From the NCBI RefSeq assembly GCF_028690125.1, contig NZ_JAQVBV010000004.1, forward strand, positions 62,001-126,000: a stretch of 64,000 nucleotides of DNA, written 5' to 3'. Under the pieces are notes generated by a model. It was not told the DNA's origin and did no database searches. It saw nothing but the letters and a program-made list of their open reading frames with translations. This document shows, in pieces, positions 51,038-61,252 of the stretch (within the stretch, counting starts at the first letter, position 1; the number at the start of each line of letters is the position of its first letter). The position numbers were made by a program, and so were the translations under genes. Source of the DNA: Bacteroides sp. (GTDB taxonomy: Bacteria; Bacteroidota; Bacteroidia; Bacteroidales; Bacteroidaceae).

Positions 51038-52477
51038 ATGATTGATTGGAATTCTGTAGTAAGCCAGATAGCAACAGTAGCATTCGATATTGTCTATTTC
51101 GGAGCCATTATCGGTACGATTGTCATTATCATTCTTGATAATCGGAACCCGGTTAAGACTTTGGCATGGATACTTATATTACTCTTTCTTCCTTTTGTTG
51201 GACTCGTTTTCTATATTTTTTTCGGTAGAAGCCAGCGGCGTGAACGTATCATTGGTCGGAAGAGTTATAATCGCCTTTTAAAGAAACCTATGGCAGAATA
51301 TCTGGCTCAGGATTGTACCGATATTCCCGATGAATATACTCGCCTCATTCAGCTATTTCAACATACAAATCAAGCTTTTCCATTCGAAGGAAACCGGGTT
51401 GCCGTTTATACTGAGGGGTATACCAAATTGCAATCATTATTATGTGAACTTCATAACGCAAAGCAGCATATTCATATGGAATATTACATATTTGAGGACG
51501 ATGCTATAGGGCGTATGGTAAGAGATGTACTGATAGAGAAAGCCTCTCAGGGCATTGAAGTCAGAGTGATTTATGATGATGTTGGTTGCTGGCACGTGCC
51601 TAGCCGTTTCTTTGAGGCAATGCGTAATGCAGGGATTGAAGTCAGAAGTTTCCTGAAAGTACGTTTCCCTTTGTTTACCAGCAGAGTCAATTATCGGAAC
51701 CATAGAAAAATTGTAGTAATTGACGGACGCATAGGGTTTGTGGGAGGAATGAATTTGGCCGAACGCTATATGCGTGGCTTTTCTTGGGGAATCTGGCGTG
51801 ATACACATATATTATTGGAAGGTAAAGCTGTGCATGGTCTACAAACAGCTTTCTTGCTTGATTGGTACTTTGTAGACCGTACGTTGATCACTGCTTCCCG
51901 TTATTTTCCGAAAATAGAATCCTGTGGAAACACGTTGGTACAAATTGTTACTAGTGAACCTATCGGGCCATGGAAAGAAATTATGCAAGGATTGACTATG
52001 GCTATCTCCGGGGCAAAGAAATATTTCTATATGCAAACTCCTTACTTTTTGCCAACAGAACAAATATTAGCTGCAATGCAAGTGGCTGCATTAGCTGGTG
52101 TGGATGTCCGTCTGATGTTGCCTGAACGTGCTGATAACAGGATTACTCATCTGGGATCGCATTCTTATTTGGCCGATGTGCTGCAGGCGGGAGTGAAAGT
52201 TTATTTCTATAAAAAGGGGTTCTTGCATTCCAAATTGATGGTTTCAGATGATATGCTTTGTACGGTAGGATCTACAAATGTCGATTTTCGTAGTTTTGAA
52301 CATAACTTTGAAGTGAATGCATTTATGTATGATATGAATACAGCACTTGAAATGAAAGAGATATTTTTACAAGATCAACATGAAAGCACACAAATATTTT
52401 TGAAAAATTGGGTAAAGCGTTCATGGAGACGAAAGGCGGCGGAGTCTGTTGTTCGTCTGTTGGCTCCGCTACTTTAG
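51038..52477 (+). CDS. cls: Cardiolipin synthase (phospholipase D superfamily)
   Basis: This 479-residue protein joins phosphatidylglycerol molecules into cardiolipin at the inner membrane. Two N-terminal membrane helices (about 15-33 and 42-62) are followed by two HKD motifs: His222-Lys224-Asp229 (NHRKIVVIDG) and His397-Lys399-Asp404 (LHSKLMVSD), both with the usual GG or GS downstream. Size and layout match ClsA-type enzymes. It has a strong promoter and Shine-Dalgarno sequence of its own. It converges with rsmD, the stop codons being 15 bp apart. Confidence 0.95.
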   Translation: MIDWNSVVSQIATVAFDIVYFGAIIGTIVIIILDNRNPVKTLAWILILLFLPFVGLVFYIFFGRSQRRERIIGRKSYNRLLKKPMAEYLAQDCTDIPDEYTRLIQLFQHTNQAFPFEGNRVAVYTEGYTKLQSLLCELHNAKQHIHMEYYIFEDDAIGRMVRDVLIEKASQGIEVRVIYDDVGCWHVPSRFFEAMRNAGIEVRSFLKVRFPLFTSRVNYRNHRKIVVIDGRIGFVGGMNLAERYMRGFSWGIWRDTHILLEGKAVHGLQTAFLLDWYFVDRTLITASRYFPKIESCGNTLVQIVTSEPIGPWKEIMQGLTMAISGAKKYFYMQTPYFLPTEQILAAMQVAALAGVDVRLMLPERADNRITHLGSHSYLADVLQAGVKVYFYKKGFLHSKLMVSDDMLCTVGSTNVDFRSFEHNFEVNAFMYDMNTALEMKEIFLQDQHESTQIFLKNWVKRSWRRKAAESVVRLLAPLL

Positions 52478-52492
52478 TTGTGTGAATTGAGG

Positions 52493-53026
52493 TTACCGGA
52501 AGATGGAAAAATTTACGCTACCGTAGATTCTTCTTTCAATAAAATGTGGATGATCCTCAAAGTTGTTCTCTTTTCCATGTTCCAATACGAACAGCCCATC
52601 TTCTTTAAGCAATTCATTTTGGAATATCAATTCCGGTATGGAAGCCAGTTCTTTTAAAGCATAGGGTGGATCTGCAAATATGAAATTGAACTTTTCACGG
52701 CTGTTATTGATGAATTTGAATACATCTCCACGTATAGGCAAACATTTTTCTGTTTGCACTTCTTTCATAATTTTACAGATAAAAGAATAATGAGCCGGGT
52801 CTTTTTCTATACTGATAACTCGGTCACAACCTCTGGATACCAACTCTATACTGATACTGCCAGTGCCGGCAAATAAATCAAGGGCTGTTACGCCATCTTC
52901 GAAATCAATATAATTATTGAGCACATTAAACAGATTTTCTTTGGCAAAATCTGTAGTAGGACGTGCCTTAAAAGTTCGTGGCACATCAAATCTTCTTCGT
53001 TTATAAATTCCGCTGATTACTCGCAT
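52493..53026 (-). CDS. rsmD: 16S rRNA (guanine966-N2)-methyltransferase
   Basis: This 177-residue SAM-dependent methyltransferase has the SAM-binding motif ALDLFAGTGSISIEL (about 48-62) and the catalytic motif DPPY at 119-122. The N-terminus MRVISGIYKRRRFDVPRT and RPTTDFAKENLFN are typical of RsmD, which methylates G966 of 16S rRNA. Its start overlaps the end of the DUF3822 gene by 10 bp, showing translational coupling in a three-gene operon. Confidence 0.93.
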   Translation of the reverse strand: MRVISGIYKRRRFDVPRTFKARPTTDFAKENLFNVLNNYIDFEDGVTALDLFAGTGSISIELVSRGCDRVISIEKDPAHYSFICKIMKEVQTEKCLPIRGDVFKFINNSREKFNFIFADPPYALKELASIPELIFQNELLKEDGLFVLEHGKENNFEDHPHFIERRIYGSVNFSIFR

Positions 53027-53787
53027 GATAATATGGCTTGTATGTCAATATTAGAAGCTGGGTTCATAATAAATACCTGTAAAATGAATTTCTTCAGTCC
53101 ATTGACTAAAGTTTCTTTATCAGATAGTGTTCCTGTAAGATGCAACTCATCTCGTTCCTGGTTAAATTCCATTTGTTTCCAGATATATAATAAGTAGTAA
53201 ATACGGTCTTCCGTATGTGTACAACTAAAAGAATTGACTAACAGTAAATGTCCTCTTTCGAAGCAATAAATGTCAATGGCATCTTTACGGAGAGAAGCAT
53301 ACATCTTTTTACTATTTCCCAGTCTGCTTTTGATAGAGAGATAGTCTATGAGTGGGGTAACTTGGGAATAGAAACGTGCTTCGGGGCATTGTTCATTTAA
53401 AAAGGCGTATGCACTTTTATCAATACCAAAAATCGAAACTATATTATTCTTTTTCAGAATATTATAGATGATGGTTTCATTTTCCCGTTTTGTATGATTG
53501 TGATAAAATAAAAGTTCACTTTGCTCTTCATCAAAGAAATCTAATGGCACAATCGTAAAACGTTTGCTTGGCATTATTATATTTATTCTTTTATAAGAGC
53601 AACTTAAAAAGTCCGATTCTTGAAAGATGTTTTTCAGATTGGCTGTAAGAGATAGAGATGAATCTACCTCTTTTTCAATTAATGATAGTGAGTCTTCATT
53701 AATCGGATTATAGATAGAAAAAGAAAATCCATCCGTACTAAGACGGATGGATAAAGTATATTGTTTTGATTTAGTCAAATCAATCAT
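53017..53787 (-). CDS. DUF3822 family protein
   Basis: This 256-residue protein of unknown function is recognised as the DUF3822 group conserved in Bacteroidales. It has no signal peptide or membrane helix. The repeated pattern of short beta strands with acidic turns (LSIRLSTDGFSFSIYNP near the start, and KKMYASLRKDAIDIYCFERG further on) suggests an actin/ASKHA-like fold, as in PilM-type proteins; that is inference. Its start codon overlaps the stop of the upstream pseudopilin-like gene by one base (TAATG), and its end overlaps rsmD, so all three are coupled. Confidence 0.75.
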   Translation of the reverse strand: MIDLTKSKQYTLSIRLSTDGFSFSIYNPINEDSLSLIEKEVDSSLSLTANLKNIFQESDFLSCSYKRINIIMPSKRFTIVPLDFFDEEQSELLFYHNHTKRENETIIYNILKKNNIVSIFGIDKSAYAFLNEQCPEARFYSQVTPLIDYLSIKSRLGNSKKMYASLRKDAIDIYCFERGHLLLVNSFSCTHTEDRIYYLLYIWKQMEFNQERDELHLTGTLSDKETLVNGLKKFILQVFIMNPASNIDIQAILSCE

Positions 53788-54473
53788 TATTCCCAGTTTC
53801 CGGCACCATTGTTAGGAGCATCAATAGAACCAACCATCAAACCGGAGTATCTGCCAGTTTTGCTGTCTAAGTCTTTTTGGTTGATAATTTCCTGTTCATT
53901 AAGACCGTTAAGATAAACCTCATACGGGGTTCTTACTTCGTATAGAGATACGGCAGCACCTGAAGCAGTGGAATCATTTCTTATAATGAATTCAAATTCA
54001 GCTCCATTTCCATAAGGAACAAATCTCATAGAATCAGCGTTGAAACCTCTAGGGTACATAGTGTCTATTATAGCTACCCACATGGTATCACGTCTGAACT
54101 TTTCGAGTCCCATTTTTTTAACTTCGTCAAAACGACCTGTTCTCTCAGCTCTATTGACGATTTCCACTGCCTGTTTCTCGGTAAGTCCGTCTTCTAATTG
54201 TTTATCGGTCAATTCACCTTCTTTTCTAACGAATGGCAACTTTTGTGTTTTAACGAAATCGATCAAAACGTCAAATTTGTCAGCATAGCGTCCACGGTGT
54301 GCATTTTTGTACTCTTGCTGTGCCTTACGGATGTCGATTAAGCGGGTTTTAACAGCCTCTTCTCTTGCTTTTTTGGCTTCTTCAAAATTGATAGGACCCA
54401 TAATGCTGTTATAGCAAATATAGATCAATGCAATCACGCAGAGTCCTAATACAATATTAAATACAGTTTTCAT
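53787..54473 (-). CDS. Membrane-anchored protein with pseudopilin-like N-terminal half
   Basis: This 228-residue protein has a single N-terminal membrane helix (about 3-25, VFNIVLGLCVIALIYICY), then an amphipathic helix and the segment DIRKAQQEYKNAHRGRYADK. That segment closely recalls the alpha-1 C-terminal part of type II secretion pseudopilins (A-x-x-x-Y-K-x-x-x-G-R-Y pattern). No prepilin peptidase site is obvious, since there is no Gly-Phe before the helix. The rest is soluble and mainly beta, with a final low-complexity end (APNNGAGNWE). The product probably faces the periplasm. It is the first gene of the operon with DUF3822 and rsmD. The function is unknown. Confidence 0.6.
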   Translation of the reverse strand: MKTVFNIVLGLCVIALIYICYNSIMGPINFEEAKKAREEAVKTRLIDIRKAQQEYKNAHRGRYADKFDVLIDFVKTQKLPFVRKEGELTDKQLEDGLTEKQAVEIVNRAERTGRFDEVKKMGLEKFRRDTMWVAIIDTMYPRGFNADSMRFVPYGNGAEFEFIIRNDSTASGAAVSLYEVRTPYEVYLNGLNEQEIINQKDLDSKTGRYSGLMVGSIDAPNNGAGNWE

Positions 54474-54569
54474 GATAAATTATGTTTTTTAGTTGTTATA
54501 TTCGCATCGCAAAAATAGAATAAATTAATTTAAATACGATAGTTCCGAGAACTTTTTTCTCGTACAAAA

Positions 54570-55988
54570 ATGATAAATAACTATTTAGAAAGGCAAATTA
54601 AGGAAAATTTTTCTTATCAACCAACTTTTGAACAGGAAATAGCTGTAAAATCTCTTTCAGAGTTTCTGCTTTCTACAATAAGTGGCGAGGTTTTTGTTCT
54701 ACGTGGGTATGCAGGAACGGGTAAAACCTCTTTGGTAGGGGCATTGGTCAAAACGTTGGATAAGTTAGGACAGAAGTCTGTACTACTGGCTCCAACAGGA
54801 CGTGCTGCTAAAGTTTTTTCAGCGTACGCGGGTCATTCGGCATTTACAATTCATAAGAAAATATATCGCCAACGCTCTTTCTCGAATGAGATGACTAATT
54901 TCTCGATTAATGATAATCTGGCTACAAATACTCTTTTTATAGTCGATGAAGCTTCGATGATTTCTAACGAAGGTTTATCGGGCAATATGTTCGGTACAGG
55001 AAGATTGTTGGATGATCTGATACAGTTTGTGTATTCGGGAGAAGGATGCCGATTACTATTGATGGGAGATACTGCACAGCTACCACCTGTAGGAGAAGAA
55101 TTGAGTCCTGCACTTTTTGCAGATGCTTTAAAAGGATATGGCTTGGAAGTGCGTGAGGTTAATTTGACGCAAGTGGTTCGGCAGGTGCAGGAATCCGGAA
55201 TTCTTTGGAATGCTACTCAATTGCGGCAATTGATAGCGGAAGATAATTGCTATTCTTTGCCTAAGATAAAGGTGAACGGTTTTGCTGATATCAAGGTGTT
55301 GCCCGGGACAGAGCTGATTGATGAATTGACTAATTGCTACGGGAGTGACGGTATGGATGAAACCATTGTAATTTGTCGTTCTAATAAACGCGCGAACCTA
55401 TATAATAAAGGAATTCGTGCTCAAATCCTTTGGAGGGAGGATGAATTGAATGCTGGGGATCTGCTGATGATAGCAAAGAATAATTATTATTGGACGGAGC
55501 AATACAAAGAGATGGATTTTATAGCTAATGGCGAAATTGCCGTTGTTCGGCGTGTTCGTCGGACGCGTGAGCTGTATGGATTTCGCTTTGCTGAGGTTAC
55601 TCTCAGATTTCCCGATCAGAATGATTTTGAGTTGGATGCTAATTTATTGTTGGATACGTTACATTCGGATGCACCTGCTTTGCCTAAATCAGAAAATGAC
55701 CGTCTGTTTTATACGATATTGGAAGATTATGCGGACATTTCTCTAAAGCAGGAGAGAATGAAAAAGATGAAGGCTGATCCGTATTATAATGCTCTGCAAG
55801 TAAAATATGCCTATGCAGTAACTTGCCATAAAGCTCAGGGTGGACAATGGCAGAATGTCTTTTTGGATCAAGGGTACATGACGGATGAATATCTGACTCC
55901 TGATTATTTTCGTTGGTTGTATACAGCGTTTACACGAGCTACAAAAACTTTGTATTTAGTGAATTATCCCAAAGGGCAGATAGAGTGA
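54570..55988 (+). CDS. RecD-like ATP-dependent DNA helicase (superfamily 1)
   Basis: This 472-residue protein has a Walker A motif GYAGTGKT at 46-53, a Walker B FIVDEASMIS, motif III LLLMGDTAQLPPVG, and C-terminal UvrD/RecD-type motifs (VTCHKAQGGQWQNV, then YTAFTRATKTLYLV). This is the compact RecD2-like form of Bacteroidetes, without the long N-terminal domain of RecD2. It should unwind DNA in repair or recombination. It stands alone on the + strand and ends at a shared terminator with the following SusD gene. Confidence 0.9.
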   Translation: MINNYLERQIKENFSYQPTFEQEIAVKSLSEFLLSTISGEVFVLRGYAGTGKTSLVGALVKTLDKLGQKSVLLAPTGRAAKVFSAYAGHSAFTIHKKIYRQRSFSNEMTNFSINDNLATNTLFIVDEASMISNEGLSGNMFGTGRLLDDLIQFVYSGEGCRLLLMGDTAQLPPVGEELSPALFADALKGYGLEVREVNLTQVVRQVQESGILWNATQLRQLIAEDNCYSLPKIKVNGFADIKVLPGTELIDELTNCYGSDGMDETIVICRSNKRANLYNKGIRAQILWREDELNAGDLLMIAKNNYYWTEQYKEMDFIANGEIAVVRRVRRTRELYGFRFAEVTLRFPDQNDFELDANLLLDTLHSDAPALPKSENDRLFYTILEDYADISLKQERMKKMKADPYYNALQVKYAYAVTCHKAQGGQWQNVFLDQGYMTDEYLTPDYFRWLYTAFTRATKTLYLVNYPKGQIE

Positions 55989-56004
55989 AAGGATCTTAAA
56001 ACGA

Positions 56005-56044
56005 AAAATCACCTTCGTTACAATGCTGTAACGAAAGTGATTTT
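56005..56044. terminator. Bidirectional terminator between helicase and SusD genes
   Basis: An 18-bp stem with one mismatch (AAAATCACCTTCGTTACA paired to its reverse) and a 4-base loop is flanked by A and T tracts, between two converging genes. Confidence 0.8.
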
Positions 56045-56089
56045 GTAAATTCAAGGCTTTTGGGAATAGCCGAATTTTATAAGACTTTA

Positions 56090-57811
56090 TTAGAAGTTGT
56101 TTGGAGTCTGATATGTTCCCGAGCCATTGTTGGTATCGGCAATATCCCACCACAGACGTGTTCCTTGTGTATCTTCAGCTTTCGGACGATTCGGATTTGA
56201 AGCTTCGCTATCCGGGTATCTCAAACGCTTGATGAACTTGCCATTAGGAACTTCTCCACCTGAGTTGTTTCCATTCTTTGGAGTCTTCATGAATCTGGGA
56301 TAATCTGTACGGCGGAATTCAGCCCAACCTTCGTTTCCGTTCGGGTAAACTGCAATCCATTTTTGGGTAATGATTTGTTCTAATTGTTCCTCTTTATTTG
56401 TACCATTGAAAGCTTCCAAACCTTTAAGATTATCGATATACTTTTCAATTTTGTCTTGTCCTTTTTTATCCGCCCCGATTTCGAAGTAATTGAATGAGGC
56501 GCGGATACCTTGTAGGTATAAGTCTTTAGGATCTTCTGCACTCCATTTGCGTAGAGCTGCTTCTGCACGTAAGAACAAACTTTCCGAGTATCCCAACCAT
56601 GTGATTTCACGTCCATAACACCACCAATGTTTACGATCTAATTTCCGTTGGTCTTGTTTGATAAATACACGGCTCGGTGAATAAATGGTAGTATAACTTC
56701 CACCTAACGCTGTTTCTCCATTCTCACAACCATTGAAGTCTTTATCCGATTCCTTAGGCTCATCTTGATTTAAAGCATCAAGTGAAGTGGGTCTCCACCA
56801 TAAGATTTCGCAACGAGGGTCTAAAATTGTTGATTGTTCCTTGTAGGCAATCTCCATTTCTTTGGACAATACAACATTGGCACTCCAGTTATATAATAAA
56901 GTGTAGATGTTTTCATTACCACCTGTTATATAAGAATATTTAGGTGTTTGTTTCATATTGTCATCGTCGTTTTGCATAAGACCGGAAGGATCTTCCAATG
57001 CTTTTTTGCCTTGTTCCTGAGCAAGCTCCGGAGCTACATTTGAAACACGAAGTGCCAGACGCAAACGCAGAGTATTAGCAAAACGCAACCATTTCTCTTT
57101 ATCACCGCCGTAGCATTTGTCATTTTCGCCTAAGCTATATTGTGAAGTAGCCGGAGTATTATGTAACTTGGCAATAGCCTGATCAAGTAATTGGAAGATC
57201 ACATCGTATACATCCTTCTGATCCATATATTTTACTTTCTCTTCTGTTGGCATTGCACCTTTCACATAATATTCTACAGGCACTGCACCGTAAGTATCTG
57301 TTAGCATAGAAAGAAGGAATGCATAGTAGATACGAGTGATATAAAATGCGTTATGATAACGATCTTTACCACAGAACCAGAAAGTCTTGATCAACTGGCT
57401 ATACTCTTCTACCGTACGGTTATCGTAGAAATGTTCCCATCTTTTTTTAGACCAGTCATCTCTGTAGCGATATGTTGGAGAATCTGTAACGAAACCACTA
57501 ACGTTGTTTGCAAAATAGGCTGCGTAAAAATCGTGAGTCAGGTTTGTTGTTACTTGATAGTCATTGTACACACCTTCATAAGTGAAGTTGGCAAACACAG
57601 AACCAATAGCGCTTTCAGTACCTTGAAGGCTCTGTAGTGCACTTTCAGACAGTTCATAGTCGATGTCAATACCATCGGGGGTGGCTCCTATAACTTCCGG
57701 ATTATATACCGGTGCATAGGGATTGGTATTTAATTCTTCAAAATCATGGCAAGCTGTCAATCCCATTATCAGGGTACACAGAGCAAGCGGTTTATATAAT
57801 TTGAATTTCAT
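56090..57811 (-). CDS. SusD/RagB family lipoprotein (SusD-like_2 type)
   Basis: This 573-residue lipoprotein has Cys21 in MGLTAC, followed by HDFEELNTNPYAPV; the ELNTNP motif marks the SusD-like_2 group. The C-terminal part has the expected GWAEFRRTDYPRF signature. It acts as the surface lid of the SusC transporter encoded immediately upstream (21 bp gap). Unlike the first locus, no extra surface lipoproteins or enzymes follow; the operon ends at a terminator shared with the helicase gene. The ligand is unknown, and some SusCD-like pairs take up peptides or cofactors rather than glycans. Confidence 0.93.
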   Translation of the reverse strand: MKFKLYKPLALCTLIMGLTACHDFEELNTNPYAPVYNPEVIGATPDGIDIDYELSESALQSLQGTESAIGSVFANFTYEGVYNDYQVTTNLTHDFYAAYFANNVSGFVTDSPTYRYRDDWSKKRWEHFYDNRTVEEYSQLIKTFWFCGKDRYHNAFYITRIYYAFLLSMLTDTYGAVPVEYYVKGAMPTEEKVKYMDQKDVYDVIFQLLDQAIAKLHNTPATSQYSLGENDKCYGGDKEKWLRFANTLRLRLALRVSNVAPELAQEQGKKALEDPSGLMQNDDDNMKQTPKYSYITGGNENIYTLLYNWSANVVLSKEMEIAYKEQSTILDPRCEILWWRPTSLDALNQDEPKESDKDFNGCENGETALGGSYTTIYSPSRVFIKQDQRKLDRKHWWCYGREITWLGYSESLFLRAEAALRKWSAEDPKDLYLQGIRASFNYFEIGADKKGQDKIEKYIDNLKGLEAFNGTNKEEQLEQIITQKWIAVYPNGNEGWAEFRRTDYPRFMKTPKNGNNSGGEVPNGKFIKRLRYPDSEASNPNRPKAEDTQGTRLWWDIADTNNGSGTYQTPNNF

Positions 57812-57832
57812 ATGTCTATCATTATTTGATGG

Positions 57833-60800
57833 TTAGAAACTAAAGTTTACTGAGAATCCGAAAGTACGGGTATAAGGTACAGCCATAAAATCAATAGCTT
57901 GAGAGAACATCGTTGTATCATATCCACCCTCAGGACTTGTACCCGGAGTGTGCTTCAACAAGTATGCCAAGTTACGGGCTACGAAGGAAAGGCTCAATGA
58001 CTGAATAGGACTCTTCTTCAACATACTTTTAGGGAATGTATAGCCGAAAGACAATTCCTTCAATTTGATGAAAGATGCGTCATAGATGAAATCTTCTGCT
58101 ATTAAAGCTCCGTAATAGTTAGATGCAGAGATCTTTTTCGTGTTTGGAGTGCCATCTTCATATACTCCGGGGAATACCATCATGTAATTATCGTTTTCAC
58201 CACGATTCATTGTACGTTTGGAAAGTCCGTTTCCGGTAGAATTCATTTCAGAGATAGAAATGATATCACCACCAAACTTCATATCAAACATAGCAGAAAG
58301 TGTGAATCCTTTGTAAGTGAATGCAGGTGCTACGGACATTAGTAGATTCGGCTGTATATTTCCAATAGGGTTAGCCAAACGTTCGTTTGCATCTGTTGTA
58401 GTCATTGGCAGACCATTTTCTTTGTTGATAAGGATGTTACCATTATCATCGCGTTTATACAGAGTCTTCGCATAAATTTCTCCTAGCTTATGACCGGGAC
58501 GAGTACCTACATTCACAGGGAAATTGGAGTCACCGTTGAAGTACAGATAATCAACCCCTTCGGCTAACTCTTTAACGTTTGATATATTCTTGGCAAGATT
58601 GACATTCAAATCGAATGTAAAGTCTTTTGTCTGAACGGGAGTTGAATAAATCATAAATTCAAATCCTTTGTTAGTAATCAAACCGGCATTTACCCATTTA
58701 CCACCACTCCAGGGAGCTGCGGCAGGAACTTTCATGATCTGGTTCTTAGTACGACTATAATAATAGGTAAAGTCAAATCCCAGACGGTTTTTAAGGAATT
58801 TCATATCCAAACCTGCTTCGTAAGAAGAAGCAATTTCAGGTTTTAGTTGGTCGTTCATTTTCACATTCGATTTGCTTGGGATTAACTCGCCTTTTTCAAA
58901 TTTGAATGCGTATGTATTATACAACTGATAAGGAGAAGTATCTTTACCAACTTGTGCAGCAGAAAGACGTACTTTTGCAAATGTCAGCCAGCTAGGCAAC
59001 GACTTATCCAATGAACGGACAAAGTCTGTAATGACAAAGCTAATGTTGGCAGATGGATAGAAGAAAGAGTTGTTCTGTTGTGGAAGTGTAGATGACCAGT
59101 CGTTACGAGCAGTCAAGTCCAATGACAAATACTCCTTCCATGACAACTGTAAGGAACCGAATACAGAGTTGGTAGCTCTTTCATATCCGGATTCGCCAGC
59201 TGTGTTTAGCATATTAGCGGCATTGAATATCCATTGTCCTTTATCCAACATATTACGTACACCCGCATTTAAGGATTCGTTCTTCTGATACATAAAGTTA
59301 GCACCTGCAGAGAACCCTAAACGGAAGTTTTCAGTCAATTGTTTATCACCGATTAATACAAATTCTGCATTTGATTCGAAGAAGTTATCTTCAGACCGGT
59401 CGAATGAATCGTCGGTGATATCTTTCATGCTACTTTCACCGTTAATACCATCTCCGGCATTTGTATCCTGGATGCGTGTACGGTAATAGTCAAATGCATA
59501 TTTAGCAGAAAGGTGCAGCCAATCTGTGAAATTGATCTTGGCACCGTAGTAGCCGAAAGCCCTCCAACGTTCGTCAGAATTGTGACGTTGGTTCAATACA
59601 TAATAAGGATTACGTATACCGGCTGTCGGACCTGTCCAGTTTACGTGTGCATTATTAGCATTGGAATATTGTTTTAAGTCATCCAGACGAATATTATTAG
59701 GAATACCCATTAATTGAGCAACGGCTCCATAGGTTCCGAAATAAGGACGATCTTCAGCTTTGGTACGTGAAAGAGAGATTTTTCCGTCCATAGAGAAATA
59801 CTTGTTCAATTCCATCCCGGCATTCAGGTCGAGATTGATTCTGTTCAACTTTTCATTAGGAAATACTCCTTTGTTACTGGAGCTACCGAAAGAAGCGCGG
59901 AAATGAGATTTTTCTGTTACATTGCTAACAGCTACATTGTGATTTTGTGCGAAGCCTACATTGAAATAGTCTTCCAGCTTGTTACCATATTTAGAGTAAG
60001 CATAAGTGTCTCCGTTCCATGCTTTTTGCATACTTCCGTCCAATACAGGACCCCAACTGGAAGCATCTTTAGGATCGTAAGTCGCATAATACTGAGAAAG
60101 CGGATTTTTGTTAGCATCTTGTGTAACGATATGACCTTGACCATATCTATCCTGCATCTCAAGAGTTTCAGCTACTTGGCTCCATGTGAAATTACCATTA
60201 TATTGAACCCCGAAACCATCTTTTTTACTACCTTTCTTAGTCGTAACCAAAATAACACCATTACCGGCACGTGAACCGTAAAGGGCAGCAGCATTAGGGC
60301 CTTTCAGTACAGAGATTGATTCAATGTCTTCCGGATTGATATCGACAGCAGAGCCTCCACGGTCTACACCACCATAGTAAGACGCATCTGAATTGTTGTT
60401 ATCGCTAAAAGGAACACCATCTACAATCCACAACGGTTGGTTGTTGTCTGATAAGGAAGAGTTACCACGGATCGTGATTTTAGTAGAACCTCCTAGGCCT
60501 GTTCCCGATGTGTTCATTTGCAAACCGGCTACTTTACCTTGCAATGCACTGGTTACAGAAGGATCACCTGTCTTGTTCAATTGATCACTTTTGATTTCCT
60601 GGACAGCGTATCCCAACATTTTCTTTTCGCGTTTGATACCTAAAGCAGTAACGACAACTTCGTCAATTACTTGAGTATCATCAGATAAAGTAATATTAAT
60701 ATTGTTTTCTTTGGCAGGAACTTCTATTGACTTATATCCTATATAAGAGAACACTAAGACAGGATTGGTTCCACTGACTTTCAGTGTATAGTTACCGTCC

Positions 60801-61252
60801 ATATCAGTAATGGTACCATTACTTGTTCCTTTTAATAAAATACTTACACCAATTAACGGTTCTCCTTTAGTATCAATGACTTGCCCTTTGATGGTGCGCT
60901 CCTGACTTACCTGCTGTGGGCTAGCTTGAGGTGCATTCTTTTCAGATAAATAAACGATGTTATCTTCTACCTTGAAAGAAATATTAGTTCCTTTCAACAG
61001 TGTGCTTAATACGCTTTCCAATGAAGCGTCCTTTACATTCAAAGCACCTACGCTGACTGTAGATAATTTGTCGCTGTAAAAAAACTGGTACTTTGATTGC
61101 GACTGGATCTGTTTGATAACAGTTCCCAAATTAGTGCGTGACGTTGATAATGTCAGTTGTGCTATAGCCCATTGAGATGGGATGATCACAAATAATAGAA
61201 TCAATAAAGTCCGAAATAGATTCGACACTCGTCGTGAACGATTGCTTTTCAT
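57833..61252 (-). CDS. SusC/RagA TonB-dependent transporter with N-terminal STN domain
   Basis: This 1139-residue protein has a signal peptide (about 10-31, ending QWAIAQ). An STN (secretin/TonB short N-terminal) domain follows at about 32-105 (YQFFYSDKLSTVSVGALNVK), then a carboxypeptidase-regulatory-like domain (IKGQVIDTKGEPLIGVSILL), the TonB box IDEVVVTALGIKREKK, a plug with PLWIVDGVPF, and the barrel ending FSVNFSF. STN-bearing transporters usually signal through a FecR-type anti-sigma factor to an ECF sigma factor. No such genes flank this one within the window, so the partners must be elsewhere or lost. It pairs with the following SusD. Confidence 0.95.
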   Translation of the reverse strand: MKSNRSRRVSNLFRTLLILLFVIIPSQWAIAQLTLSTSRTNLGTVIKQIQSQSKYQFFYSDKLSTVSVGALNVKDASLESVLSTLLKGTNISFKVEDNIVYLSEKNAPQASPQQVSQERTIKGQVIDTKGEPLIGVSILLKGTSNGTITDMDGNYTLKVSGTNPVLVFSYIGYKSIEVPAKENNINITLSDDTQVIDEVVVTALGIKREKKMLGYAVQEIKSDQLNKTGDPSVTSALQGKVAGLQMNTSGTGLGGSTKITIRGNSSLSDNNQPLWIVDGVPFSDNNNSDASYYGGVDRGGSAVDINPEDIESISVLKGPNAAALYGSRAGNGVILVTTKKGSKKDGFGVQYNGNFTWSQVAETLEMQDRYGQGHIVTQDANKNPLSQYYATYDPKDASSWGPVLDGSMQKAWNGDTYAYSKYGNKLEDYFNVGFAQNHNVAVSNVTEKSHFRASFGSSSNKGVFPNEKLNRINLDLNAGMELNKYFSMDGKISLSRTKAEDRPYFGTYGAVAQLMGIPNNIRLDDLKQYSNANNAHVNWTGPTAGIRNPYYVLNQRHNSDERWRAFGYYGAKINFTDWLHLSAKYAFDYYRTRIQDTNAGDGINGESSMKDITDDSFDRSEDNFFESNAEFVLIGDKQLTENFRLGFSAGANFMYQKNESLNAGVRNMLDKGQWIFNAANMLNTAGESGYERATNSVFGSLQLSWKEYLSLDLTARNDWSSTLPQQNNSFFYPSANISFVITDFVRSLDKSLPSWLTFAKVRLSAAQVGKDTSPYQLYNTYAFKFEKGELIPSKSNVKMNDQLKPEIASSYEAGLDMKFLKNRLGFDFTYYYSRTKNQIMKVPAAAPWSGGKWVNAGLITNKGFEFMIYSTPVQTKDFTFDLNVNLAKNISNVKELAEGVDYLYFNGDSNFPVNVGTRPGHKLGEIYAKTLYKRDDNGNILINKENGLPMTTTDANERLANPIGNIQPNLLMSVAPAFTYKGFTLSAMFDMKFGGDIISISEMNSTGNGLSKRTMNRGENDNYMMVFPGVYEDGTPNTKKISASNYYGALIAEDFIYDASFIKLKELSFGYTFPKSMLKKSPIQSLSLSFVARNLAYLLKHTPGTSPEGGYDTTMFSQAIDFMAVPYTRTFGFSVNFSF

